From Amycolatopsis lurida (GTDB lineage: Bacteria; Actinomycetota; Actinomycetes; Mycobacteriales; Pseudonocardiaceae): a DNA stretch of 64,000 nt. Both the position numbers and the translations under genes were made by a program. The stretch lies in contig NZ_FNTA01000004.1 of assembly GCF_900105055.1 (NCBI RefSeq), forward strand, positions 5,363,501 to 5,427,500. Reading direction: 5' to 3'. Positions 31,813-42,304 of this stretch are shown here, piece by piece; positions within the stretch are counted from its first letter, which is position 1, and the number at the start of each line of letters is the position of its first letter. The notes under the pieces are model-generated. The model was given only the letters and a program-made list of their open reading frames with translations, was not told where the DNA came from and did no database searches.

Positions 31813-32778
31813 TCAGCCGGCGCCGATGAGCCGCAGCGCGGACTGCAACCGGTGCGCACCCCGTTCCGCCGCCCGGACGGCGCCCGCCTTGCGCACCCGC
31901 TCCAGCTCACCGGGGTCGCTCAGCAGCGCCAAAGCGCCTTCCCGGACCGGCCGCAGCTCCTCGATCAGGGCCTCGGCGACGACCTCCTTGACCTGGCCGT
32001 AGGAATCGAACCGGTCCGCGAGGACTTCGGGCTTCTCCCCGACACACGCCGCGAGGATGTCGAGCAGGTTCGCCATCCCCGGCCGGGTTTCCGGCGCGTA
32101 GGCCGGTTTCGACCCGCCGTCGGTCTTCGCGCGCTTGACCTTCCGCCGGACCTGGTCGGGCTCGTCGAGGACGAAGACCACTCCGGCCTCTTCCTTCGTC
32201 GACTTCGACATCTTCCGCGTCGGCTCGGCGAGGTCCATGACCCGCGCGCCGGCAGGCGGCAGCACCGCCTTCGGCATGGTGAACACGTCGCCATAGGTGG
32301 AGTTGAACCGCTTCGCCAGCGTCCGCGCCAGCTCCACGTGCTGCCGCTGGTCCTCGCCGACCGGCACCTCGTCCGCGCCCTGCAGCAGGATGTCCGCCGC
32401 CATCAGCACCGGATAGGTCAGCAGGGACAGCCGCACCCCGGCCCGCCCCTTCGACTTCTCCTTGAACTGGATCATCCTGGCGGCCTCGCCGTAGTTGCAG
32501 GTGCACTCCAGGACCCAGTTGAGGGCGCCCAGCTCGCGGGCGATGTCGGATTGCACGAACACGCGGTCCGGCTCGATCCCGGCCGCGATCAGCACGGCCA
32601 GCTGCTCCGACGCCATCGAACGCAGCTTCGCCGGATTGTGCGCGTTCGTCATGGCGTGCAGGTCGGAGACGAAGTACAGGTCGTCCGGCCCGCCCTCGTC
32701 CGCCCAGCGCCGGATGGCCCCCAGGTGGTTCCCGACGTGGACGTGGCCGGACGGGGTGATCCCGGACAACCTGATCAT
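31813..32778 (-). CDS. trpS: Tryptophanyl-tRNA synthetase
   Basis: Charges tRNA-Trp with tryptophan. 321 aa class I synthetase: HIGH-type SGHVHVGNHLGA, GEDQRQHVELARTLAKRF and KMSKS in PTRKMSKSTKEE. The usual SGIQPSG is SGITPSG, so the Gln that contacts tryptophan and the inhibitor indolmycin (Gln9 of the Bacillus enzyme) is Thr. That change and the Trp-Trp attenuator upstream suggest an inducible, possibly inhibitor-tolerant second TrpRS, like trpRS1 of Streptomyces coelicolor (inference). The start MIRLSGI has a GGAAGAAGG site; the frame upstream is leader. Confidence 0.95.
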   Translation of the reverse strand: MIRLSGITPSGHVHVGNHLGAIRRWADEGGPDDLYFVSDLHAMTNAHNPAKLRSMASEQLAVLIAAGIEPDRVFVQSDIARELGALNWVLECTCNYGEAARMIQFKEKSKGRAGVRLSLLTYPVLMAADILLQGADEVPVGEDQRQHVELARTLAKRFNSTYGDVFTMPKAVLPPAGARVMDLAEPTRKMSKSTKEEAGVVFVLDEPDQVRRKVKRAKTDGGSKPAYAPETRPGMANLLDILAACVGEKPEVLADRFDSYGQVKEVVAEALIEELRPVREGALALLSDPGELERVRKAGAVRAAERGAHRLQSALRLIGAG

Positions 32779-32824
32779 CTGCCTTCTTCCTTCCGGATTC
32801 GGGCCGCCCCAGGGTCCGGGCACG

Positions 32825-32849
32825 AAAAAGGCCGCCCGGTGGGGCGGCC
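32825..32849 (-). terminator. Attenuator terminator (segments 3:4)
   Basis: On the minus strand GGCCGCCC, 4-nt loop, GGGCGGCC, then TTTTT, 47 bp before the trpS start. It is a textbook intrinsic terminator placed between the leader peptide and trpS. Confidence 0.85.
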
Positions 32850-32869
32850 TGGTGGTGCGCTCGTCTGGT

Positions 32870-32929
32870 TCAGCGCAGGACTTCGGGGCCGCCGGAGGGC
32901 GGCCACCACTGTGCGTTCTGCGCGCGCAT
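32870..32929 (-). CDS. trpS leader peptide with two Trp codons
   Basis: 19-aa ORF MRAQNAQWWPPSGGPEVLR. Adjacent Trp8-Trp9 sit exactly at the first stem of the attenuator. Trp is rare, so two in 19 residues at this location are unlikely by chance. The ATG is 7 nt from a TAGGAT hexamer, so the transcript appears to be leaderless. No function is expected for the peptide itself. Confidence 0.85.
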   Translation of the reverse strand: MRAQNAQWWPPSGGPEVLR

Positions 32930-32936
32930 GCCGGTG

Positions 32937-32942
32937 ATCCTA
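32937..32942 (-). promoter_or_regulatory. -10 of the trpS leader transcript
   Basis: TAGGAT on the minus strand, followed by 7 nt and the leader ATG at 32929. A leaderless leader peptide is thus predicted. No clear -35. Confidence 0.5.
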
Positions 32943-33044
32943 CCGCAACCGGGAGAGCAGGCGCGGATCACTCATTACGGGCATGAAGCGTCAACACTTC
33001 ATATCAGGCGGGGCAGTACATCCGTCATATTGGCGATGCGGGTC

Positions 33045-33050
33045 TACCTT
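33045..33050 (+). promoter_or_regulatory. -10 of a leaderless YCII gene
   Basis: TACCTT lies 6 nt before ATG 33057, the same element and spacing used by sbcD. Confidence 0.5.
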
Positions 33051-33056
33051 CGACTC

Positions 33057-33356
33057 ATGTTCGTCGTCCTGTTGACCTATACCGCGCCCATCGAAGAAAT
33101 CGACTATGTGCTCCCGGACCATGCCGACTGGCTGACCAGACAGTACGAGCACGGTAATTTCCTCGCCTCCGGCAGGCGCAACCCGCGGATCGGCGGCGTG
33201 ATCATCACCAAGCCCATGGCCAGGGGAAAGCTGGACGCGATCCTCGCGACCGACCCCTTCTCGATCAAGCACATGGCCGCCTACGAGGTGATCGAGTTCT
33301 CGCCGACCCGGACCGCGCCGGAACTGCGGGCGATCAACGAGGCGGTGGTGCATTGA
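33057..33356 (+). CDS. YCII-family protein
   Basis: 99 aa alpha/beta protein of the YciI ferredoxin-like fold: MFVVLLTYTAPIEEIDYVLP, HADWLTRQYEHGNFLASGRR, GGVIITKPMARGKLDAI and DPFSIKHMAAYEVIEFSPT. Family members contain a His-Asp pair thought to be catalytic; HADW (about 22-25) fits. Biological role unknown. ATG 33057 is chosen from the TACCTT hexamer; an earlier in-frame ATG is upstream of the promoter. Confidence 0.85.
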   Translation: MFVVLLTYTAPIEEIDYVLPDHADWLTRQYEHGNFLASGRRNPRIGGVIITKPMARGKLDAILATDPFSIKHMAAYEVIEFSPTRTAPELRAINEAVVH

Positions 33357-33363
33357 CGATCTT

Positions 33364-33522
33364 CTAAGCGGCCTTCGCGATCTTCGTCTTCGCCTTTTTC
33401 AGGGCGAGGACGGGGCATTTGCCGCATCTCGACTTCGACCGGCAGCATTTCTTCTTGACCTTGCCGGACTTCATCCATTTGCGCACGAGCTTGTGCGGGT
33501 CGTCGGGTAGTTTCTTGCCCAC
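33364..33522 (-). CDS. 52-aa basic Cys-rich protein
   Basis: GTG 33522 to TAG 33364. The sequence opens VGKKLPDDPHKLVRKWMKSG and carries KKKCCRS then RCGKCPVLAL, four cysteines, with a strongly basic C-terminus (LKKAKTKIAKAA). It could bind zinc or iron-sulphur or nucleic acid. AAGGAG lies 5-7 nt before the GTG. Its predicted -10 (TAACGT) overlaps an IdeR-like box, so iron repression is likely (inference). Convergent with the YCII gene, which ends 7 bp away. It resembles a small conserved actinobacterial protein, but I know no function. Confidence 0.7.
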   Translation of the reverse strand: MGKKLPDDPHKLVRKWMKSGKVKKKCCRSKSRCGKCPVLALKKAKTKIAKAA

Positions 33523-33561
33523 TCGCGCTCCTTGTCCGACCGTGTCGGCGACCTCTACACG

Positions 33562-33580
33562 TTAGGTGAGCCTAATCGAT
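33562..33580. promoter_or_regulatory. IdeR/DtxR-type iron box
   Basis: TTAGGTGAGCCTAATCGAT matches about 15 of 19 positions of the IdeR consensus TTAGGTTAGSCTAACCTAA. It overlaps TAACGT, the presumed -10 of the Cys-rich gene. It is about 36 bp upstream of the candidate typA -10 (TATCCT at 33617), so effects on typA are less likely. Confidence 0.6.
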
Positions 33581-33717
33581 CTGGGGGCGTGGGGCTGCTC
33601 ACAGTCGGGCTACAGGTATCCTGGTGTGGTCCGCGTATGGCCAAAGTCGGCCAGGCGTGTCTCGAACGCGCGAGCGTGGGCACCACACCCGAACTTGAAA
33701 CCCTTTGGAGCCTTCGC

Positions 33718-35640
<1,923 letters not shown>

Positions 35641-35651
35641 CCCGCCAAGCG

Positions 35652-35704
35652 AACGCCGGAGGGCGCCTGCTCACTCACCGTGAGTAGGCGCCCTCCGGCG
35701 TTTT
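35652..35704 (+). terminator. Intrinsic terminator after typA
   Basis: 23-bp arms (left begins AACGCCGGAGGGCGCC) with a 5-nt loop and a TTTT tract right after the right arm. Confidence 0.9.
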
Positions 35705-36213
35705 CGCGTCCCGATGCGGTCACGCACCGTATTCGGCTGGGCGTTCTTCGTTAAAGAAAGGTCCTTTCTCGACAATTCCGCTGGAAAGTCGAACTCCTTT
35801 TCGGACGGTGTTCACAACACCGGAACACCCCGGACCGAACGGCGCCGGAGCGGCCGCGCGTGCCGTGCGGAGAACGCGGATCCGGGCGGGCGCGAAACAA
35901 AAGACCCTAAATGCGTCCGGATAGGACTCGCGGTCGCGATCGTTTCGGTCATCAATCGTGCGGTGGCGAACATTCCGGCGGCCGTTCCGGAATGTTCCGG
36001 GTTGCGGAACCGATTGCCGGACCGGCGTGTTCAGGCGTCTCCGAAAAGCCGCGGTCCGGCAGGAACCCCGGGGGCCTCCCGGACGTCCACCGGAGGAGGA
36101 CGGCATCCGGTCGGGCGACGACCGGGCCGATATGGGAATCTCGCTGCCGAGGCCATGGCGCGCGTGATAGCTCTATGGCGACCAGGCGAGGGACAAACCG
36201 GGAGGATCAAGGC
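35705..36213. other. Gene-free region upstream of lpqW
   Basis: About 510 bp with no ORF of coding quality. It contains a short AAAGGTCCTTT palindrome (about 35757) and an imperfect CATTCCGG/CCGGAATG pair near 35970-36000. It could be a long 5' leader or a multi-promoter region. Confidence 0.5.
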
Positions 36214-37950
36214 GTGCGGTCACCGACCACAGCGGCGTCCATGCTGGCGTGCGCGGCCGTGCTTCTCGCCGCCTGCAGCAACACCCCGCCCCCGCCCGTG
36301 GTCAGCTCCTCGGCCTCCCCGGTGAGCACGTCGACCACGAAGGCGCCTTCCCAGGTGGTCGTGGGTGTCGACGACGTCCTCGGCGGCTACAACCCGCACA
36401 ACCTCGCTGACGCCTCCCAGGTCACGTCGGCGCTTTCGCAGCTGCTGCTCCCGTCGGTGTTCCGCCCCAAGGACGACGGCAGCTTCGAGCTGGACAAGAA
36501 CCTGATGAAGTCCGCCGAGGTCGTGTCCCAGCAGCCGTTCACGGTCGCGTACACGATCCGCCCGGACGCCTCCTGGTCCGACAGCGCGCCGATCGCCGCC
36601 GAGGATTTCGCCTATCTCCGCGAGGCGATGCGCGACCAGCCGGGCGTCATCGGCGCCGCCGGCTATCGGCTGATCTCGGACATCCAATCGCGTGAAGGCG
36701 GCAAGCGGGTCGAGGTCACCTTCGCGAAGCCGTATCCGGGCTGGCAGACGCTCTTCGGCAACCTCCTGCCCGCGCATCTGCTCAAGGACGCCCCGAACGG
36801 GTGGCAGGGCGCACTGGCGACGACGTTCCCGGCGGTCGGCGGCCCGTACTCCATCAAGGGCCTCGACACCGCGCGCGGAGAGATCACCCTGGAGCGCAAC
36901 GAGCGCTATTGGGAGAAACCCTCCGCCCTCGACCGGATCGTGCTCCGTGCGGCCGATCAGGACGGCACACTGGCCGCTCTGCGCAGCGGCAACGACCAGT
37001 TCGCGATGACCAGGACCGACGGCACCGGCCTCAAACGGCTCGGCGAACTCGGTTCGGCCGTCCAGCTGCACACGGTCGCGCGTCCCACGGTCGCGCAGAT
37101 CCTCCTGCGGCCGGTGAGCTCGACGCTGTCGGATCCCAAGGTGCGCGAAGGGGTCACCGCGCTGATCGACCGCGGCAAGCTGATCACCGAGGCGACCGAG
37201 GGCGGCCCGTCCGACAAGCTCCGCGCCGACGCGCAGGTCCGCGTCCCGTCGGCGCCCGGTTTCCAGCCGACGATCCCGGCCCCGGGTCCGCCGTCGGCGG
37301 CGGATCCCGCGAAGGGCGAGGAACTGCTCAAATCCGCCGGATACACCAAGGAAGCGGGCACCTGGCGGAAGAACGGGAAGAACCTTTCGCTGGTCGTGGC
37401 CTCGCCCGCCAAACAGGAGCCGTACGCGACGATCGCCAAGGAGCTGACGGCGCAACTGGTGGCCGCGGGGATCGAGGTCAACGCGATCGCCCCGCAGCCG
37501 AGAGAACTCTTCTCGACGATGCTGGCCATGCCGGTACTCGACGGGATCCAGCAGACGACCCCGGAGGGCGCGGGCAACGTCGGCATCGACATCGCGGTGA
37601 TCGGCCAGGTCACCGGCGGTGCGGACGTCGCTTCGGTACTGGCGTCCACCTTCGGCTGCCGCCCCGATCAGCTCACCGACAAGACCAAGGCCGTCGTCCC
37701 GGGGAACCCGCTGGGCTTCTGCGATCCGGCACTGCAGGCCCCGATCGACGCCGCGCTGACCGGCGCCACCCCGGTGGCCGACACGCTTTCGGCCCTGGAA
37801 CCGGAATTGTGGCGTCGGAATGTTGCCATTCCGTTGTTCCAGCTGGCCGATACCCTCGCCATCGGCTCTGGTATTTCCGGAGTAACCGCAGGTCCTCCTA
37901 TGGTGGGCCCTTTCGGGTCCGCGGTGAACTGGACACGGGGTCCGAAGTAG
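36214..37950 (+). CDS. lpqW: LpqW-like family 5 substrate-binding lipoprotein
   Basis: 578 aa. Lipobox LLAACS (Cys about 22) and a Pro/Ser/Thr-rich linker precede the SBP_bac_5 fold: SQVVVGVDDVLGGYNPHN, FTVAYTIRPDASWSDSAPIAAEDF, VGGPYSIKGLDTARGEITLERNERYW. Mycobacterial LpqW steers phosphatidylinositol mannoside intermediates to lipomannan rather than transporting peptides; order typA-lpqW-mshB supports orthology. GTG 36214 has GGGAGG 8 nt upstream; the frame before it is non-coding. It could instead work with the oligopeptide permease downstream. Confidence 0.85.
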   Translation: MRSPTTAASMLACAAVLLAACSNTPPPPVVSSSASPVSTSTTKAPSQVVVGVDDVLGGYNPHNLADASQVTSALSQLLLPSVFRPKDDGSFELDKNLMKSAEVVSQQPFTVAYTIRPDASWSDSAPIAAEDFAYLREAMRDQPGVIGAAGYRLISDIQSREGGKRVEVTFAKPYPGWQTLFGNLLPAHLLKDAPNGWQGALATTFPAVGGPYSIKGLDTARGEITLERNERYWEKPSALDRIVLRAADQDGTLAALRSGNDQFAMTRTDGTGLKRLGELGSAVQLHTVARPTVAQILLRPVSSTLSDPKVREGVTALIDRGKLITEATEGGPSDKLRADAQVRVPSAPGFQPTIPAPGPPSAADPAKGEELLKSAGYTKEAGTWRKNGKNLSLVVASPAKQEPYATIAKELTAQLVAAGIEVNAIAPQPRELFSTMLAMPVLDGIQQTTPEGAGNVGIDIAVIGQVTGGADVASVLASTFGCRPDQLTDKTKAVVPGNPLGFCDPALQAPIDAALTGATPVADTLSALEPELWRRNVAIPLFQLADTLAIGSGISGVTAGPPMVGPFGSAVNWTRGPK

Positions 37951-38237
37951 CCGTTTCGCGGCCGAGTCGGACCCTGGCGGGTGACCTTTCCCGGCACGTT
38001 CGAGTGGTGGACTGATTCCTCAAGGTAACCACTGTATTTCTTGATGTCAGCCGCAAGTTACCCTTTGGTCACGATCGCCCCGGAACTGGTGACTGTTCGT
38101 GCATTTCCTTTCTAGCGTGCACCCGCAGTGCGCCAAATGAGTGTTGCTTGGCGTGTCATAGGCTCCGGGCCATCTCACCGGAGCGGTGTGGGGTCCTGTT
38201 CCGATCTCAGGAACCCAGTGCTAGGAGGGCACACTTC

Positions 38238-40043
38238 ATGAGGAAGTCCAAGGCAGTCTCCGCCTGGTCGCTGGTCGCGGCCTCCGCGCTTGTGCTGAGC
38301 GCATGCAGCGGTGGCGACAGCGGCAGTACCGACCCGAACGGGTCGTCGACCGACATCAAGAGCATGGCGACCGGCAAGGCGCAGAACGGCGAAAACTTCA
38401 AGCTCGCGGACACCCCGGGGTACGAAGGCACCGTCACGGTGGGTATCGACGACGGGTACTCGGGCTACAACAACGACACGCCCGACACCAACACGTCGTA
38501 CAACACCTACATCCTGACGGCCGTGCTCGCCGGTGCCGATGTGCTCGACGGCAACAACAAGGTGCTGCTGAACAACGACGTGTTCGACTCCTGGGAGGTC
38601 ACCTCCAAGTCGCCGCAGACCGTCGTCTACAAGATCAAGCCGAACGTCAAGTGGTCCGACAACGAGGCGTTCGACTGCGACGACATGTACCTGTCGTGGC
38701 TGGCGCACTCCGGCAAGGCGAAGACCTCCGACGGCAAGCAGGCCTTCCTCGCCGCTTCGACGACCGGCTACCAGCTGATCGACCAGGCGACCTGTAAGGA
38801 CGACCTGACCTTCGAAACCAGGTACACCGAGCCGTACCTGGACTACAAGGGTCTGTTCAACTCGACCGCGATCATGCCCGCGCACATCGTCGAGAAGAAC
38901 TCGGGCGTCGCCGACATCACCAAGCTGACCCCGACCAGCGACGCGGCCCAGCTGGCGAAGGCCGGTGACTTCTGGACCAACGGCTTCAAGGGCTTCAAGG
39001 CCGAGCACATGCCGGCTTCGGGTCCGTACAAGATCACCGCGTTCGACGCCAACCAGAAGGCCGTCACGCTCGAGAAGAACCCGAACTGGATCGGTGGCAA
39101 GGGTGGCCCCTCCAAGATCGTCGTGAAGGCGATGGAGGACACCAAGGCCATGGCGACCGCGCTGCAGAACGGTGAGATCGACATCGCCGCTTCGACCCAG
39201 CCGGACGCCACCGCGGCGAACACCATGAAGGGCCTCGCCGCCCAGGGCATCACCTACGGTTCGGCCTCGCAGCTGACCTTCGAGCACATCGACCTCAACT
39301 ACAAGCGCATGTTCAAGGACAAGGACCTGCGCAAGGCGTTCTTCGAGGTCGTCAACCGCCAGGAGATCACCGACAAGCTCCTGAAGGAGGTCCAGGCCGA
39401 CGCGACCCCGCTGAACAGCATCGTGTTCATGCCGGGCGAGCAGGGCTTCAAGGACCTGTACAGCAGCAAGGCCGGTCTCGGCGCCGAGGCCGCGGCCAAG
39501 ACGCTGACCGACGCCGGCTGGGTCAAGGGTGGCGACGGCATCTTCGCCAAGAACGGCCAGCGTGCGTCGTTCAAGATCTCGCACAACCAGAACACCCGCC
39601 GTCAGCAGACCGTCGAGATCATCATCTCGCAGGCCAAGGCCGCCGGTATCGAGATCACGGACGACCAGGACGCCAACTTCCTGAAGGGTGGCCGTCTCGC
39701 GGCCAGCGACTACGACGCCGCGCTCTTCGGCTGGTCCGCCGCTCCGTTCAAGGCCGAGCAGAAGTCGATCTACATCACCCGTGTCGACGACAGCAGCCAG
39801 AACTACCAGGGCCTGTCGAACCCGACGATCGACTCGTCCTTCGAGGCGGCCGTGAAGGCCACCGACGAGGCCGTGCAGCTGGAGAACTACCAGAAGGCCG
39901 ACCAGGCGATCGCGGACGAGTACGCGACGCTGCCGCTGTTCCAGACCCCGTCCATGTGGGCGTTCAAGGGCATCGACCGCACTTACATGCAGTCGTACAA
40001 CGGTGTCCTGTGGAACGTCGGCGAGTGGGAGCAGAAGAAGTAG
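38238..40043 (+). CDS. Oligopeptide/dipeptide ABC substrate-binding lipoprotein
   Basis: 601 aa. Signal peptide with lipobox LSAC (Cys about 23), then SBP_bac_5 fold: VTVGIDDGYSGYNNDTPDTN, VVYKIKPNVKWSDNEAFDCDDM, SGPYKITAFDANQKAVTLEKNPNW, DYDAALFGWSAAP. Lys is used far more than in its neighbours, suggesting high expression. AGGAGG precedes the ATG by 9 nt. A weak GGGC hairpin with TTTTT follows the stop and could act as a partial terminator, favouring surplus binding protein over permeases. Confidence 0.93.
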   Translation: MRKSKAVSAWSLVAASALVLSACSGGDSGSTDPNGSSTDIKSMATGKAQNGENFKLADTPGYEGTVTVGIDDGYSGYNNDTPDTNTSYNTYILTAVLAGADVLDGNNKVLLNNDVFDSWEVTSKSPQTVVYKIKPNVKWSDNEAFDCDDMYLSWLAHSGKAKTSDGKQAFLAASTTGYQLIDQATCKDDLTFETRYTEPYLDYKGLFNSTAIMPAHIVEKNSGVADITKLTPTSDAAQLAKAGDFWTNGFKGFKAEHMPASGPYKITAFDANQKAVTLEKNPNWIGGKGGPSKIVVKAMEDTKAMATALQNGEIDIAASTQPDATAANTMKGLAAQGITYGSASQLTFEHIDLNYKRMFKDKDLRKAFFEVVNRQEITDKLLKEVQADATPLNSIVFMPGEQGFKDLYSSKAGLGAEAAAKTLTDAGWVKGGDGIFAKNGQRASFKISHNQNTRRQQTVEIIISQAKAAGIEITDDQDANFLKGGRLAASDYDAALFGWSAAPFKAEQKSIYITRVDDSSQNYQGLSNPTIDSSFEAAVKATDEAVQLENYQKADQAIADEYATLPLFQTPSMWAFKGIDRTYMQSYNGVLWNVGEWEQKK

Positions 40044-40208
40044 GGCTTCCGCCCCGCTTTTTCACCACTCGCTTACGCGATCCTGGTGGTACGGGGTCCG
40101 GCCACAAGCCGGGCCCCGTACCCGCCGGAAGTAGCTGTTGACCGTAGGGTTACCGCCACTACGGTGGACAACCGGGCAGCGGTCCAGCACTTCGGCGGCC
40201 AGGCCCGG

Positions 40209-41240
40209 ATGAGGAGCAGTTCGTTGAACCTGGTGATCTACATTCTTCGCCGTCTGGCGATATCGATTCCCGTCCTGCTGGTCGGGACTTTCCTGTGTTT
40301 CGTCATGGTCGCCGGCACCGGTGACCCGCTCGCCGAGATGAAGAGCAACCCGGCCATGAGCAAGGAAGCCATCGCGCAGATGGCCTCGCAGCTCGGGCTG
40401 GACCAGAGCATCGTGCCCCGGTACTTCACTTGGCTCGGCAACTTCGTCACCGGCGACTGGGGCGTTTCCATCGCACAGGGCAACGCGCAGGCCCCGGTGT
40501 TCCCGAAGGTCATGGACGCGTTCGAGGTCACCTTGAAGCTCGTCGTCGGCGCCGAGATCCTCGCGCTCGTCCTCGGCGTCCTCGTCGGTGTGGTCGCGGC
40601 GGTCAAGCAGTACTCGATCATCGACTACATCGCCACCACGCTGGCCTTCCTGCTGTTCTCGATGCCGATCTTCTGCGTCGCCATCGTGCTCAAGCGCTAC
40701 GCGATCGAGTTCAACGGCTGGGTCCGGGACCTGGGACTGTCCGATGTGCTCGGTAACCCGTGGATCCGCACCACGAGCCCGGAATCGCTGAATTTCGACG
40801 GTCCAGGCGGGTTCCTGGCCAGTTATGTCGGCGCGTATCTGCTGCCGACGTTGTCCATCATGGCGATCAGCTTCGCCGCGTACAGCCGGTTCCAGCGCGC
40901 TTCGATGCTGGAGACGCTGAACGCGGACTACGTGCGGACCGCGCGTGCCAAGGGGCTCGCCAACGGCCGGGTCATCTTCCGCCACGCCTTCCGGAACGCG
41001 CTCATCCCGGTGACCACGCTGTTCTCCGTCAACTTCGGTGCCGTGCTCTCGGGCGCGATCATCACCGAGACGGTGTTCAACTGGAATGGCATGGGCAAGC
41101 TGCTCGTCGAAGCCGTGACCAAGAGCGACACGCAGGTGATGATGGGGTGGCTGGTGCTCATCGCCAGCAGCATCATCGTCGCCAACCTGATCGCCGACCT
41201 GATGTACGGCATCCTGGACCCGAGGATTCGCGTTGGCTGA
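40209..41240 (+). CDS. Peptide ABC permease, DppB-like
   Basis: 343 aa, six transmembrane helices. First helix ILRRLAISIPVLLVGTFLCFVMV; EAA loop YVRTARAKGLANGRVIFRHAFRNALIPV (about 240-267). GDWGVSIAQG and GAIITETVFNWNGMGKLLVEAV are family motifs. ATG 40209 is chosen although the frame is open upstream to 40086, because the extra residues are not membrane-like. Overlaps the next permease by 8 bp. Confidence 0.92.
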   Translation: MRSSSLNLVIYILRRLAISIPVLLVGTFLCFVMVAGTGDPLAEMKSNPAMSKEAIAQMASQLGLDQSIVPRYFTWLGNFVTGDWGVSIAQGNAQAPVFPKVMDAFEVTLKLVVGAEILALVLGVLVGVVAAVKQYSIIDYIATTLAFLLFSMPIFCVAIVLKRYAIEFNGWVRDLGLSDVLGNPWIRTTSPESLNFDGPGGFLASYVGAYLLPTLSIMAISFAAYSRFQRASMLETLNADYVRTARAKGLANGRVIFRHAFRNALIPVTTLFSVNFGAVLSGAIITETVFNWNGMGKLLVEAVTKSDTQVMMGWLVLIASSIIVANLIADLMYGILDPRIRVG

Positions 41241-42165
41241 CTTGAACTCCCTTATCGCGGCGGAAGGTTCCAAGCCCGCCGACGGCGCGCTCCCGGCGGA
41301 GGCGCTGCCCGAGCCGCAGAGCCAGGGCAAGCTGGTCCTGCGCAAGTTCCTGCGGCACAAGCTGGCGATGATCTGCACGGCGGTCCTGCTGCTGCTCGTG
41401 CTGACCGTGCTGATCATGCCGATCTTCTGGCCGTACAGCTACGAGGACAGCTCCTTCCCGTCCTTCGCCAAGCCCAGCGCGGAGTATCCGCTGGGCACGA
41501 CGCAGGTCGGCAAGGAAATGGTGTCGCAGATCCTGCGCGGCACCCAGTACTCGCTGCTGATCGCGCTCATCGTGTCGCTCGTCGCCACCACCATCGGAAC
41601 CGTTTTCGGTGCCATGGCGGGGTACCTCCGCGGCTTCACCGACTCGGCGATCTCCCGCGTGACGGACCTGTTCCTGATCGTCCCGCAGATCGCGGCCGCG
41701 GCCATCCTGGCCAAGGTGTTCGGCGGCGGTACCTGGTACATCGTCGCGATGGTGCTGGCGGCCTTCGGCTGGATGCCGATCGCCCGTATCGCCAGGGCCG
41801 AGTCGATGTCGCTGTCCCAGCGCGAGTTCGTGGACGCCGCCCGCGCGTCCGGCGCCGGGACGTTCCACATCGTGTTCAAGCACCTGGTGCCGAACATGGT
41901 CGGCCTCATCACGGTCAACGCGACCCTCGCGATCGCGCAGGCCGTGCTGATCGAGGCGGCACTGTCGTTCATCGGGCTCGGGGTGCAGCTGCCGGACACT
42001 TCGCTCGGCCGCGTCATCCTCGAGAACTACGCGCAGCTCCAGGCGCGGCCGGCGCTGTTCTTCGGCCCGTTCGTCGTGCTGGTGCTGATCTCGCTGACGA
42101 TCAACTTCATCGGTGACGGCCTGCGGGACGCTTTCGACCCGCGTCAGCGCCGTCAGAAGGCGTAA
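41233..42165 (+). CDS. Peptide ABC permease, DppC-like
   Basis: 310 aa, TTG start overlapping the previous gene by 8 bp. N-terminal linker of about 30 residues, then RKFLRHKLAMICTAVLLLLVL, HPLGTTQVGKE-like PLGTTQVGKEMVSQILRG, and EAA loop EFVDAARASGAGTFHIVFKHLVPNMVG (about 195-220). Last plus-strand gene of the transporter; its ATPase is on the other strand beyond about 390 bp of repeats. Confidence 0.92.
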   Translation: MADLNSLIAAEGSKPADGALPAEALPEPQSQGKLVLRKFLRHKLAMICTAVLLLLVLTVLIMPIFWPYSYEDSSFPSFAKPSAEYPLGTTQVGKEMVSQILRGTQYSLLIALIVSLVATTIGTVFGAMAGYLRGFTDSAISRVTDLFLIVPQIAAAAILAKVFGGGTWYIVAMVLAAFGWMPIARIARAESMSLSQREFVDAARASGAGTFHIVFKHLVPNMVGLITVNATLAIAQAVLIEAALSFIGLGVQLPDTSLGRVILENYAQLQARPALFFGPFVVLVLISLTINFIGDGLRDAFDPRQRRQKA

Positions 42166-42177
42166 GGCCCTCTTCAA

Positions 42178-42230
42178 CGCGTGAAGGCCCCCTTCCCTCG
42201 GCTCAGCCGAGGGAAGGGGGCCTTCACGCG
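42178..42230. repeat. TGAAGGCC palindrome, copy 2
   Basis: Perfect 25-bp arms (core GTGAAGGCCCCCTTCCCTCG) with a 3-nt loop, starting 12 bp after the DppC-like stop. Confidence 0.9.
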
Positions 42231-42304
42231 CTTCAGGCCTCCGCGGGGCTTTCGTCGTACGGTGACGCGCTCCGGGCTGCCAGGGTGCTTGCCGCACCGG
42301 TACT

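Larger units (their letters stand above)
32825..32942 (-). promoter_or_regulatory. Ribosome-mediated tryptophan attenuator of trpS
   Basis: Minus-strand order: -10, leader ORF with tandem Trp codons (32903-32908), segment 1 (32904-32898), segment 2 (32893-32887), segment 3 (32849-32842), segment 4 (32837-32830), U-tract. GGCCGCC of segment 1 pairs with GGCGGCC of segment 2; segment 2 can instead pair with the GGCCGCC of segment 3 as antiterminator. A ribosome stalled at Trp codons occupies segment 1, frees segment 2 and lets transcription reach trpS. Matches the trp-operon mechanism and the described S. coelicolor trpRS1 control. Confidence 0.85.
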
